From Vandiemenella viatica (taxonomy: Eukaryota > Arthropoda > Insecta > Orthoptera > Morabidae), in NCBI GenBank assembly GCA_031002005.1, contig CM061921.1, positions 177,328,935 to 177,392,934 of the forward strand: 64,000 nt of DNA, read 5' to 3'. Positions 10,560 through 20,330 of this stretch are shown here, in pieces. Position 1 is the stretch's first letter; each line of letters begins with the position of its first letter. Position numbers and translations under genes: made by a program. The notes beneath the pieces were generated by a model. That model worked only from the letters and a program-made list of their open reading frames with translations. It did no database searches and was not told the origin of the DNA.

Positions 10560-11670
10560 CAGAGCTGCGGCAGCCTCATTTCTTTAGAGAAACAGATTGC
10601 GGGTCATATGTTGTGTATGTATAATATGAATCAAGTTATGCGGAGAAGCACAAAACAAATTTAGGTCGGCTTCATCCAATGGTGGTAGTGAAGTTAATAC
10701 GTGACACTGTGCCTAGCATTATAAATCTTATTTCAGACATAAGAAACAAAGTATAAATTGAGCTTACATCTCCAAATTGGGCAAGCCTATTGGCAGCTTG
10801 CAATAACCATCCTAGGCACATACAGTTTTACATCCCTCGTTTCTTTACTGTTAAAGAGGGCGTTGTTAGGAATATTAGCCCAGTGCTTACTGATGCAGAA
10901 ATTCTACGGGAAGTAGAATTTGTGATAGAAGTTCTGGAAGTGCGACGTATAATGAGGAAAATTGTGAAAGACGGAGGGACGAATACGCTCCTGCCAATCG
11001 CTTCGTCTAATGTTGGGTGTGCAGCGACTGTCAGAATGTATCAGTATCTTTAGCACAAGATGTAGTGTGGAGCCATACACACCCAGAGTAACTCACATGA
11101 GCAATCAATGTTGCAGCGCATCCCGCTGTGCCAAACACATAACGTCTAGCTGTGATTTTCAAGGCCCAATTGTGCGGATCTATTTCGAAGTCAACCATTT
11201 GGCCACTAACATAAACTGTCCAGAATTCCAGAAACAATAGAATATAAAAGAAAACAAGATCCTCCATAACACGACGCTTGAACAGTCTTAGAAAATCCGA
11301 CCACCTATGCCAAACGCACAGATCCGCCACCCTCACCTAAGAGCAACAAGGACTATCCGCCTTTACCATTGCTTAATAACGTGAAGCACACTAAACTGTC
11401 GCCACTTGGTCAGACACCCGAAATTGTTCCACCCAAACCACAAGCCAGGACCGTAAGACATCGCTACCACATCATACCACTACAGCTACAGCGGTATGGA
11501 CCTGCCACTCCTCGTGGACCTCGGCAGCAAATCAGAATACCCAGGAAACATATTGCAAAAAATAACAAGCCCCGGAGCAGTACCCGCAGTGCTGTATTAT
11601 CATGCCAGTGGACCTCCCATACAAAAGAACCCGAACGGTACCAGCAATACGGCAGTGAATGATGAAATAA
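10560..11670 (+). pseudogene. LINE ORF1 (gag-like) relic
   Basis: Fragments in changing frames read FYIPRFFTVKEGVVRNISPV then LTDAEILREVEFVI and LEVRRIMRKIVKDG, which matches the RRM-like core of insect LINE ORF1 proteins. Past another frame change come SECISIFSTRCSVEPYTPRV and QCCSASRCAKHITSSCDF, a degraded zinc-knuckle zone. The C-terminal part reads DEIIDRICRVVTSLF. Several stops and shifts; not functional. Confidence 0.6.
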
Positions 11671-11880
11671 TCGACAGAATATGTAGAGTCGTTACCTCAC
11701 TTTTCAGCACGGCCACCACAAGAAGCATTCCACATGACTTGAGGGACCACATAGCCGCATTCCTAAACACTGACTCCACACAAGAGGAAGTAGAGACAAC
11801 CGCACGAGATAAGTGTGGGCTACACAACCCACTAGAGCTAACAAGGAAAATATCGCACTACCTTACAACTGCAACAATGG

Positions 11881-11936
11881 TTGTTGTTGTTGTTGTTGTT
11901 GTTTTAGGGCGCGTCGACAGCGAGGTCATTAGCGCC
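11881..11936 (-). mobile_element. 56-bp truncated retroposon with (CAA)n tail and 12-bp TSD
   Basis: The inserted block is (TTG)n followed by TTTTAGGGCGCGTCGACAGC and GAGGTCATTAGCGCC. Reversed, this is a SINE-like 3' end (TAATGACCTCGCTGTCGACG) with an AAC-repeat tail. The direct repeat CTGCAACAATGG flanks it at 11869-11880 and 11937-11948. It lies at the very start of LINE ORF2 and keeps an open frame by chance, producing a Val run. Confidence 0.75.
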
Positions 11937-12985
11937 CTGCAACAATGGGAATCATGGTCCAAACATCCTATTCGCTCAATCAAAGAATCCCTAGAGCACA
12001 TTCTGAAATCACATAATGTCAGCATAGCAGCCGTATCAGAAACCTGGTTGAAATCCGATGAGAAATTTATGTGCTCGGGATACATAATAGTGTCGACCGT
12101 CTAGGTAGGCTACGGGGGAGTGGCTTTACTAATTAAGAAAAACCTTAACTTTTCTGAAATAAAGGTTCAGAATACAGCTATTGAGGCTTGTGCGATACGG
12201 CTGAAAGTTATGTGGATAGAAACAACACTCATGGCTCTGTACAGACCTCCGAACACCCCTTTCAGTAAACAAAATATCCCGCAGCCTGCTCTTATCTAAA
12301 GGCACATCATAGCATATGAGGGTGCTGAAGAACAGACCGGGCTGTGAGGCTGCTCGTGGAGGACGCAAATCTAATACTCGTAAATGACGGCACCGAAACA
12401 AGGATAGTTGGGCCGATACACCAAAAAACAGTAGTGGATATAACGCTAGCCTCTTCATCTATCTCTCCGGCAGGCAGATGGCAGGTTATCCCAGATCCGT
12501 CGAATCTGATCAGTGATCACTTACCAGTAATGATTACCTTCTCGGCGACGGCACAGAAATCAACCCCAGGTAGTAAGCAACAGCATTCGACGAGATATAC
12601 AAACAATAAATGGAATATAAGAAAAGTTTTTTTTTTTTTAAATCTGCTTAACGTCTCTCTAACAACGAGGTCTTTAGAGACGGGAAAGGATGGGGGGCAA
12701 GGAATGGGAAGGAATTGGGCCATGGCCTTTTGAAGGAAGCATTCCGGCATTTGCCTGGAGTGATTTGGGAAACCATGGAAAACCCAAATCTGGATGCCCG
12801 GATGGGGATTCGAACCACCGTCCTTCCGAATGCGAGGCCAGAACGCTAGCCGTTACACCACCACGCTCGGTATATAAGAAAAGAAAATTGGCAGCGGACT
12901 TTGAAATGAGCGGCAATGTAGCGAGCGGCCACCATAACTTTATAGAAAGCTTCTTTCGCCATACCAATTACGCGCCCCTTTACTA
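11937..12985 (+). pseudogene. LINE ORF2 endonuclease relic (interrupted by SINE-1)
   Basis: SIKESLEHILKSHNVSIAAV then SETWLKSDEKF is the start of an APE-type endonuclease (SETW contains the catalytic Glu). The frame is stopped at 12102-12104 and continues as GYGGVALLIKKNL and ALYRPPNTPF. The C-terminal part is LLVEDANLILVNDGTETR, VVDITLASSSI and ISDHLPVMITF with the SDH motif. The SINE at 12627-12871 splits the following linker. Confidence 0.7.
12627..12871 (-). mobile_element. SINE-1 full-length copy with perfect 12-bp TSD
   Basis: Flanked by ATATAAGAAAAG at 12615-12626 and 12872-12883. Read on the minus strand: tRNA-like head (CCGAGCGTGGTGGTG, B box GGTTCGAATCC), body (ATCCAGATTTGGG, CATGGTTTCCCAAATCACTC, GGAATGCTTCCTTC, GGCCATGGCC), then a tail CCGTCTCTAAAGACCTCG, GAGAGACGTTAAGCAG and poly(A). 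It sits in the LINE ORF2 linker and is therefore younger than the LINE. Confidence 0.9.
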
Positions 12986-13149
12986 CACAGACGGAAAAAA
13001 AAATCCCAACACCAAGAAAAAATTATTGTAGAGTAATGAAATTTGGACAATGCATTTGTCAAGTTAACATGTTTAATTGATTAAATTTTCAAGATCACAG
13101 GTTAATTTAAGCTCAAGAAAATGCATTTCAAATGTGAAATACTGTTAAA

Positions 13150-13492
13150 TTAATAGCCGGTGTAACCTCCAGAATTTTGAATGCAAGCCTGCAAACGTGA
13201 ATGCATTGTGTCATACAGGTTTCGAATGTCACTTTGTGGTATGGAGTTCCATGCTTGTTGTACTTGTGCTGTCAATACTGGGACGGTCAGTGCTGGCTGT
13301 GGATGATGCTGGAGTTGTCGTCCAATGATATCCCATACGTGTTCAATTGGAGACAGATCTGGTGATCTCGCAGGCCAAGGTAACATGTCGACACTCTGTA
13401 GAGCACGTTGCGAGACAATAGCGGTATGAGGGCGAGCGTTATCCTGTTGAAAAACTCCCCCTTGAATGCTGTTCATGAATGGCAGCACTACA
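13150..13492 (-). pseudogene. Inverted second copy of the Tc1 transposase C-terminus
   Basis: The minus strand reads VVLPFMNSIQGGVFQQDNAR through GGYTGY, the same residues as the last ~114 residues of the plus-strand transposase except one Ile/Val change. It is part of the inverted arm, not an independent gene. Confidence 0.85.
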
Positions 13493-14242
13493 GAAATTCG
13501 AGCTGCAGTTGGTACCACAGTGACACAACGAACTGTTAGAAATCGGTTACTTCAAGGACAGCTCCGAGCCAGGCGCCCTGTAGCGTGCATTCCACTGACT
13601 ACAAGCCATCGCCGTTTGCGACTCCAGTGGTGTCAAGCCAGAGCTCATTGGAGGACGGAGTGGAGATCTGTTGTGTTTTCTGATGAAAGCAGGTTCTGCC
13701 TTGGTGCCAGTGATGGCCGAGTGTTGGTCAGAAGGAGGCCAGGGGAACGCCTGCAACCAAACTGTCTGCGGCCTAGACACACTGGACCTACACCTGGAGT
13801 CATGGTCTGGGGAGCAATTTCCTATGACAGCAGGAGCACTCTTGTGGTTATACCAAACACACTGACTGCAAATTTGTACGTCAGTCTGGTAATTCAACCT
13901 GTAGTGCTGCCATTCATGAACAGCATTCAAGGGGGAGTTTTTCAACAGGATAACGCTCGCCCTCATACCGCTGTTGTCTCGCAACGTGCTCTACAGAGTG
14001 TCGACATGTTACCTTGGCCTGCGAGATCACCAGATCTGTCTCCAATTGAACACGTATGGGATATCATTGGACGACAACTCCAGCATCATCCACAGCCAGC
14101 ACTGACCGTCCCAGTATTGACAGCACAAGTACAACAAGCATGGAACTCCATACCACAAAGTGACATTCGAAACCTGTATGACACAATGCATTCACGTTTG
14201 CAGGCTTGCATTCAAAATTCTGGAGGTTACACCGGCTATTAA
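13466..14242 (+). pseudogene. Tc1-like transposase, N-terminally truncated
   Basis: A 258-codon frame. From residue ~20 it reads VTQRTVRNRLLQGQLRARRP (end of the helix-turn-helix region), HRRLRLQWCQARAHW, VVFSDESRF (first catalytic Asp), PGVMVWGAISY, FQQDNARPHTA (second Asp) and WPARSPDLSPIEHVWD (catalytic Glu). It ends GGYTGY. The first ~90 residues of the family, which carry the paired DNA-binding domain, are missing. The first residues come from the inverted arm instead. The catalytic residues are intact by eye, but without the DNA-binding part it should not act alone. Confidence 0.8.
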
Positions 14243-14408
14243 TTTAACAGTATTTCACATTTGAAATGCATTTTCTTGAGCTTAAATTAACCTGTGATCT
14301 TGAAAATTTAATCAATTAAACATGTTAACTTGACAAATGCATTGTCCAAATTTCATTACTCTACAATAATTTTTTCTTGGTGTTGGGATTTTTTTTTCCG
14401 TCTGTGTA

Positions 14409-15840
14409 CATGTAAACATGCAAAAGCCGCGTGGTGGAATGACGATTCTCAACAGAAGTTGGAAGAAAGGAAGGAAGCACTCCGCAAATATCGGAGACCG
14501 GCCACAGAAAGTAACTTCCTCGCTCTAAATAAGATCCAGGAAAAAGCCAAACGTATATTAAATAAAAGAAAAGAAAAGAAGAAGAATGTCCTGAAAAGGG
14601 TTATGTTCTACTTTTAATAAAAACATGCCCTTATCTTAATGTCGTTAGCACATCAATCGGTGGAAATCCTATTATACCAAGAAATAACAATGACAATAGC
14701 CACTGCAGGTTCTTATGCAACCATTCGTCGTTGAAGAACTTAACCGGGTACTACTTGGGGGTAGAGGAACAGCCCCCGGCCCAGACAACATCGCCTATCC
14801 AATGCTCGCCAATCTACCTCCCACTTCTAAACTGCACCTTTTAAAGATACTAAACCAAGCTTGGTCAAAGAGCATAGAAATAACAGAAATAAAGACAGCA
14901 AGAATAGCAGTCTTAATGAAAACGTCCCTGATTCCCATCAAATCAACATCTTATAGACAAATCACATTACTATCGTGGGTTTACAAATGCCTAGAAAAAA
15001 TGATTAAATCACGGCTTGAATGGTGGTTTGAAAATCATTTCCTCATACCACGTCTTCTATTTGGATTTAATAAAGGCCCAGGAACTATCGAAACACTCGC
15101 CCACCTGCTGGTCGACATTCAGTTATCTCTTTGTACAAATAAATACATTGTTGCGGTGTTCATGTATTTGAAAAACGCATATGACAACGTAGTATTGCCG
15201 ATACTAGTCAACAATATGTTAAAAATCGGGGTGATCCAAAAAATTTCTACGCAACTGTACACACTACTGCGTAATAGGTGGCTAATTGTGAAGAAAAATG
15301 GTTCAGTTTTGGGTATTCGATTTGTCAAATAAGGCCTGCCACAAGGATCGATCCTGGCCCCGTACCTGTTTACACGGCTGACTTGCATTTGATAACTCAA
15401 GAAGAAACAGCAGTATTACAGTATTCAGACGACATTCTCATTTATACCGAAGCGGACTCAATTGAGGAATGTCTTAGAAGGCTAAGCAAGACACTACAAA
15501 GATTACAAAGCTGGCTTTTGAACAACAGTATGGAGATATCTACACAGCAGCCTGTATTTTTATTAGACACAGAATACCCACCATAATGAGTATACAAAAA
15601 GGCCCAAATACCTTCCCAATTAAGCCTCACGTCAAGTACCTTGTCGTGAAATAGTCGACCCTTATAAGGAACGTAAATGTGATGCATCATATAATGTATT
15701 ACGAGCCACAACATTCGTATGGTGAGGCACCGAACCCACAGTTGCAATCCACCTATATAGGGCTCTTGTACGATAAATCCTAGACTATGTGTGTATCTTC
15801 TTTGGATCGGCGTCAGACAGCACACTCTCAAACCTTAGTA
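14409..15840 (+). pseudogene. LINE ORF2 reverse transcriptase relic
   Basis: Continues the LINE after the Tc1 insertion: AAWWNDDSQQKLEERKEALR, then APGPDNIAYPML, YRQITLLSWVYKCLEKMI, LLFGFNKGPGTIETL, VAVFMYLKNAYDNV, a stop, GLPQGSILAPYLF and the catalytic-site block LQYSDDILIY. The usual first catalytic Asp (FLDxKxAYDNV) is replaced by Tyr, while the YSDD pair is kept. A stop precedes GLPQGS and a frame shift follows. The thumb region near 15600-15830 is scrambled by more shifts (YRALVR-, LDYVCIFFGSASDSTLSN-like). Confidence 0.75.
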
Positions 15841-16149
15841 AACTACAATAAATATTCTGCTTTCCTGTCTTGGGGCCATGGGTTCGACTCCTACTAACTC
15901 TTTGCTGGTAGAAGCTAAGGAGCCTCCATTACACCCTAGAAGGCAATGTCTCGCAATGAAAGTACTACTGAAGTGGTCGCAATTCCTAGGAGGGAACTGG
16001 CTGAGAAAAATATCTCAGCTTGATGCACTGCGTCACCAACAGATACTGGTGTAACAGGACTATGCCGTGCATAGCAGCAGCCTACATCGACGTACAACCC
16101 TCACAAAAGCAAATCACTAAGGACGTTACACCACAAACTACAATCATCT

Positions 16150-16770
16150 CATAAAAGAACTAAACATTCAGTTAGAACGCTGTCATCAACGAAACTCTCA
16201 AACTAACAACATTGGCACAGCTCAGAGGCCGTGGGGAGAAACCTTGATTTATTTTACACATGATTCGAAGTACGCAGACATGGTAGGATGTACACACTTT
16301 GACAATAAATTTGGCCGCCGCTGAAAAATTCTATCACTCTTATTTTGCACAATCTGACATCAATGTCATCGCAGGAAACAGTAACGCAATACTGGCAAGC
16401 CAGTATTGCGTTACTGTTTCTTAGAATATCAGATTGTGCAAAATAAGAGTGATAGAATTTTTCAGCGGCGGCCAAATTTACTGTCAAAGTGTGTACATTC
16501 GTGGAAACACTAACAAACAGGTAAGCTACTTCCTGACAGTGGAACTAATGGTCTTGCCGAATGCCAGCCACTTCGAACGTATCCTGACTGACTCAGTGTC
16601 GGCATTGCAGCTCTTACAGCACCACACAACCACCTTGCATCCAAATCCTCTGGCCCTCGACAACATAAACTGGATATACATCTTAGAGGAAAGGGGTCAG
16701 CCAGCCACTACGGGGTGGAGAGTACCGGGAAACGAAACAGCAGATGCACTTGCCAAGGAAGGGGCTTAGT
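16150..16770 (+). pseudogene. LINE RNase H relic
   Basis: After the palindrome at 16290-16496 the frame reads VELMVLPNASHFERILTDSV then SALQLLQHHTTTLHPNP, matching ILTDSLSALxAL of LINE RNase H. It ends GWRVPGNETADALAKEGA, the PGNExADxLAKEG signature. The catalytic start (TDGS-type) is lost or rearranged by the palindrome. Confidence 0.7.
16290..16496. repeat. ~100-bp palindrome inside the LINE
   Basis: Left arm 16290-16396 and right arm 16399-16496 are inverted copies around a 2-base centre (ACTGGC AA GCCAGT). The outer ~75 bases match well (TTGGCCGCCGCTGAAAAATT and its complement). A short unequal patch, ATCAATGTCATCGCAGG against ATTCTAAG, sits about 25 bases from the centre. It duplicates LINE sequence in inverted orientation. 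Confidence 0.85.
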
Positions 16771-17302
16771 GAAACATCTCGACACACCCTACTCCGACTA
16801 CTTCAGTTACTTTAGAAACAAACTGACCACTGTCTGGCTGCAATAATGGAAGACAGACGAAAGGTAGGTTCTATGAATCTGTATAGCAAGCAACATATCC
16901 CTATTAAACAGTGATTCGACAAAAGTACATACCCCCAAAAAACTAGCATAAACAAAGATAGTCCGCCTGATAACAAATCACGGGCACTGCCAACAACACC
17001 TCCATCACCTGAACGTTGTCGATAATCCAACCTGCGACAGCAATGAAGCAGAAACCCCAGCTGCAATTACATTGCCGCTAGCGACACTCTAGTAAGGGCC
17101 TACCATCTATCCAGCTCTTCTAGCCTCAAATAACTGGCTTCTGTATAACATTGTTGACAGAAACAACATAACGATCTAAAACATGAGAAACAAGATAATT
17201 TGTCCCTACATGGTATGTGTAAATGTAACATGAAATTGGTTAAGTATGTATATAGTTAAATAAGTAGCTAAATATGTAAATAGTTAAACATGTAAATATA
17301 AA

Positions 17303-18081
17303 CAGTTTTTTAGGTTATTTTGCCGTCTTGCAACTAAAACAAATTATTTTTATGGCATACGCGTTTCGTGTTTAATACATCTCAAGTGCCCTAGGTAAAC
17401 ATATATATATACAATAATATTACTTGATTTTGTGTTTGCAAAATGATTCAGTTGTTTTATATTGCCAACTACTTAGTTTTTTATCATGAATTAACACGCG
17501 CAAGTTCGTATTTCCACACCAGCTACTTTTGTCCCACTTCCATTACTGTCCAAAGTTTTTGTAGGATACATTCTAACGATTTCGCCGGCTACGAACTGTG
17601 TATAAACTTTTGATGTTGTTGACATCCACCTTGAGCCAAAGATTATGTGTTGTCTAACCTTTTCTTATTTTGCATCTGTAGTCATTAACTGTGTCTGTTC
17701 TGTGGTGGTATGTTTGACTATAGGATGTGTCCAATTTATTCCTGTTTTAGTGTCTTGAACAAGGTTTGGTTTGTTAGGTGTATATATTCATTCACAACTT
17801 TTTTACCATTATTGAGTGCTTTTTCTGTGTGAAGGTTTTCCCTAATAGTCACCATTATTTTTGTTTTGATTATTAATCTTTAGTATTTGCATATCTGTTT
17901 GTATGTTGAGACAATCTGGAATATACCAATTAACATGCCAACAGTGTGACATAATATACATAGGACAAACAGCCAGAAAATTTGAAACCAGATGTAAGGA
18001 GCACCTGAGAGCTCTCAGATGTACCAAACACTCTACATTCGCTGAACATTAGTTACGACATAACCATTCACACACCAACAT
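17303..18081. mobile_element. Penelope-like element insertion with 15-bp TSD
   Basis: The direct repeat ACATGTAAATATAAA at 17288-17302 and 18082-18096 brackets 779 bp that interrupt the LINE 3' region. The right part encodes a GIY-YIG nuclease on plus. The middle part, read on the minus strand (GATGTCAACAACATCAAAAG, then TTCGTAGCCGGCGAAATCGT), looks like a Penelope 3' region in opposite orientation, so the copy appears internally inverted, as is common for Penelope insertions. The orientation statement is inference. Confidence 0.65.
17915..18080 (+). pseudogene. GIY-YIG endonuclease fragment of a Penelope-like element
   Basis: Reads SGIYQLTCQQCDIIYIGQTA then RKFETRCKEHLRALR and CTKHSTFAEH, a stop, LRHNHSH. 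GIY at residues 2-4 and YIG about 11 residues later, followed by GQT and RFxxR-x3-H spacing, are the GIY-YIG nuclease core found at the C-terminus of Penelope-like reverse transcriptases. One in-frame stop and no reverse transcriptase upstream: a truncated copy. Confidence 0.75.
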
Positions 18082-18389
18082 ACATGTAAATATAAATGTA
18101 TGTGGCATGGCCGTATGGCTACTTAAATATGTATATTGTTAAATTTGTAAATAGTTAAATATGTAAATACAAAAGTATGTGGCTTGTCTGTATGGCTACT
18201 CACCAAATGCTGATAAATAATTTTAAAAAACCCTAATCTTTGGCTCGGCCAGGGTTGGAAAGGGTCTTGATGTCGTGTTAACGGCTTGCTGCTGGTCTGA
18301 ACGCGACGTCGACAGGCTGGTTATAACCTGCCTGAGAGTTAAGTCATATTAAGTGTCAAAAAAATTTCGCACATAATGGAACTTGAATT

Positions 18390-18593
18390 TTGAAGAGCGA
18401 TGTAATAACAAGCCACCAACTCGCTCTTTACCCTATTCTAGTCCAGAAAAGCGGCACTTTAACACGAGCGGACGAACTTTCATTCTCTGCTGCTACATTA
18501 TTTTACATATTATTGATAGTTTCAAAACGTCGTGCTAATTTATTGGTTGATAATGATCACCAGATTTTTGAAAAATTACCGTACGTGGTTTAG
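18390..18593 (+). other. Unrecognised short ORF
   Basis: A 67-codon frame in otherwise featureless sequence. It has no ATG at its first codon (TTG), and no domain that I recognise. Listed only because it lies in a gene-free stretch; probably not a gene. Confidence 0.1.
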
Positions 18594-19486
18594 GCAGAGA
18601 ACATTCCATTGCGCCTTTATGTGTTTGAACAATTCGGAAACACTGTTTCAGACAGTTACATTCTTAGAATGATAGATACCTTCGGTACTTGGCGCATGTC
18701 TGTCTAATTCATCAAGACTATCAGTATATTTTGTACTGTTGCAGAAATCCCATGGTATAATAACGTGATAGCATTTTGTCACAAGAACATTCAATTTATG
18801 ATTCATCTTAGCTTTCCGATTTAGCTCCCGTTTATTGAATCAGTAAACTAGTCTTTTTCGAACACATAATTGGCGGCACGTAATTGCGACAAGGGCTATT
18901 TATCAAAATGCTTAGCGCAAACAATAACTCATCTATGCTTTGTTGTTCAGCGGTGAGGACTGTTCTAAACAATGCGAACACGTCGGGCTTGAAACTTTGT
19001 GTCCTGCCACGAAATAATTCCAAGCGAACTAGTGTACTCCCGATTGTTTGCTCTTAACAGTGACAAAATTAATGTGTATTCGCTACAATGCTTTGTAATT
19101 TATTAGTTGATCTATTCGCCACCTGCAGCGCCACCATGCAAAGTGTGGTACTATTCACTCCCGGTTCGGCACTTATCGATTGTGTTTTATATATATGATA
19201 GAGCATGTCTACAAGAAATTAACAGTGAAAGAGCTGATGGGGTTACTTTTTAAAGATGGAGCATGTAATCTTTGGAAGTGCAGTAAACAATAATTAACAG
19301 ATAAGAATTCACAACATCAAAGCCAATTAATCCCTGAAAAGACCGTTTAATTTGGGCCTCTTGCCGGTGTTTCCCTTCTTGTTTGCAGAATTGCTTGAAA
19401 TCATTTTTAAAACTTATAAATGGCTGATTTCAGGTCAAAAAGTTTTATCTCTGTGTTTAAGAGGAGTTTTTGCGTTGTATTTATAG

Positions 19487-19811
19487 GTTATGTAGGAGAG
19501 AAGACCTTCCATACATCAATGAAACATTGTTTGAAGTTGAACTAGTTCCTGCGAAGGCAGATCATGAATTTCCTGAAGATAGGTTTAATGAGTTGTGTAC
19601 CGTTCCTAAACATAAATTTTCAAACTTTGAAGAAGCTAATTTAAGTCATTGGTTTTTGAAACGAAAAGCAAAGAGCAGCGTGCAGGCAGGAAAAAAGTTA
19701 GCCATAAGAAAGTTTGTGAAGTGTGTGCAAAATAAGTTTGATCGACAGGTTATCTTCCAAAAAACTTTGTGTGCCGCTGGGTTACTCGATGATGGCAAAT
19801 TTAGACTTTGA
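19487..19811 (+). other. Unrecognised ORF with coding-like composition
   Basis: About 108 codons open after a possible acceptor (tgtatttatag ending 19486). It is rich in Lys, Glu and Phe and reads like a real protein (LPYINETLFEVELVPAK, FPEDRFNELCTVPKHKF, LSHWFLKRKAKSSVQ, ending LDDGKFRL and TGA). There is no ATG at the frame start. I do not recognise the family. It may be a fragment of a mobile element, or an exon of a nested gene; the surrounding introns give no second exon that I can see. Confidence 0.25.
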
Positions 19812-20199
19812 ATCGCTTGTGGTTTTAACCGCCATTTTTCGACATTCCTGTAGAAAGGTTTTCACATTATGAATTAATCAACATCCGAGAAAAATCTTAA
19901 CTGCAACATACTATTGCCATCGTATCTTTTGTCAGATAAATATATTTTCAGTAAATCTAAAGTATTTTTCAATGTTAATTCTGTCAGATTGTAGCAGAAA
20001 CAGAACTACGACAAATCTAGGTTATGTTGTGGTAATCTAAGCATAACAACAAACTAAATAATTGATCTATAGCAGAGGTGCCAACTGAATTGATACACTA
20101 ATTCAAAATGTGAAGACCAAGCAATCACTTACCACTTCTATCAAGCGCTGACTCAGTGAAATGATGCCTACACTCTCGGTTTTTCCATGCCGTAGTTGT

Positions 20200-20330
20200 A
20201 TAATTCGCCGCTTTCACCAGCATTTATCTTTGGGAAAAACGAATAACTGAATCCCTTATTTTTTGCCGAAGTTGCCGAACTTCCGTAGACACAACAATTA
20301 AGCGGTAAAATTCCGTTTTTAATTACCCTT
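20200..20330 (-). pseudogene. Possible THAP-domain fragment
   Basis: The minus strand reads LPLNCCVYGSSATSAKNKGF then SYSFFPKINAG, resembling the start of a THAP zinc finger (CCVxGC...GxSFxxFPK), with the second zinc-binding Cys replaced by Ser. THAP domains occur in P-element and Kolobok-type transposases as well as host proteins. Too short to assign. Confidence 0.3.

Larger units (their letters stand above)
12986..14406. mobile_element. Tc1-like fold-back element with 507-bp inverted arms
   Basis: Ends are CACAGACGGAAAAAAAAATC and its complement, with TA at 12984-12985 and 14407-14408, the Tc1/mariner target. The arms 12986-13492 and 13900-14406 are each 507 bases and almost perfect inverted copies; I noticed one difference, Ile against Val in the QDNARPHTA region. 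The 407-bp centre holds the middle of the transposase gene. Each arm carries the C-terminal half of the transposase, in opposite directions. The N-terminal DNA-binding part is absent. It splits the LINE ORF2 linker. Confidence 0.88.
10490..18240 (+). mobile_element. Decayed I/Jockey-type LINE, carrying four later insertions
   Basis: A two-ORF non-LTR retrotransposon on the plus strand: a gag-like ORF1 (about 10.56-11.87 kb), then ORF2 with endonuclease, reverse transcriptase and RNase H (about 11.94-16.77 kb), and a 3' region of TAAATATGTAAATAGTTAAA repeats ending near 18.2 kb. An RNase H domain points to the I superfamily rather than classical Jockey. All frames are broken. Later insertions are 11881-11936 (short retroposon), 12627-12871 (SINE-1), 12986-14406 (Tc1) and 17303-18081 (Penelope-like). 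An internal palindrome is at 16290-16496. The exact 5' end is uncertain; the GC-rich stretch 9839-10490 may be its 5' UTR. Confidence 0.75.
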
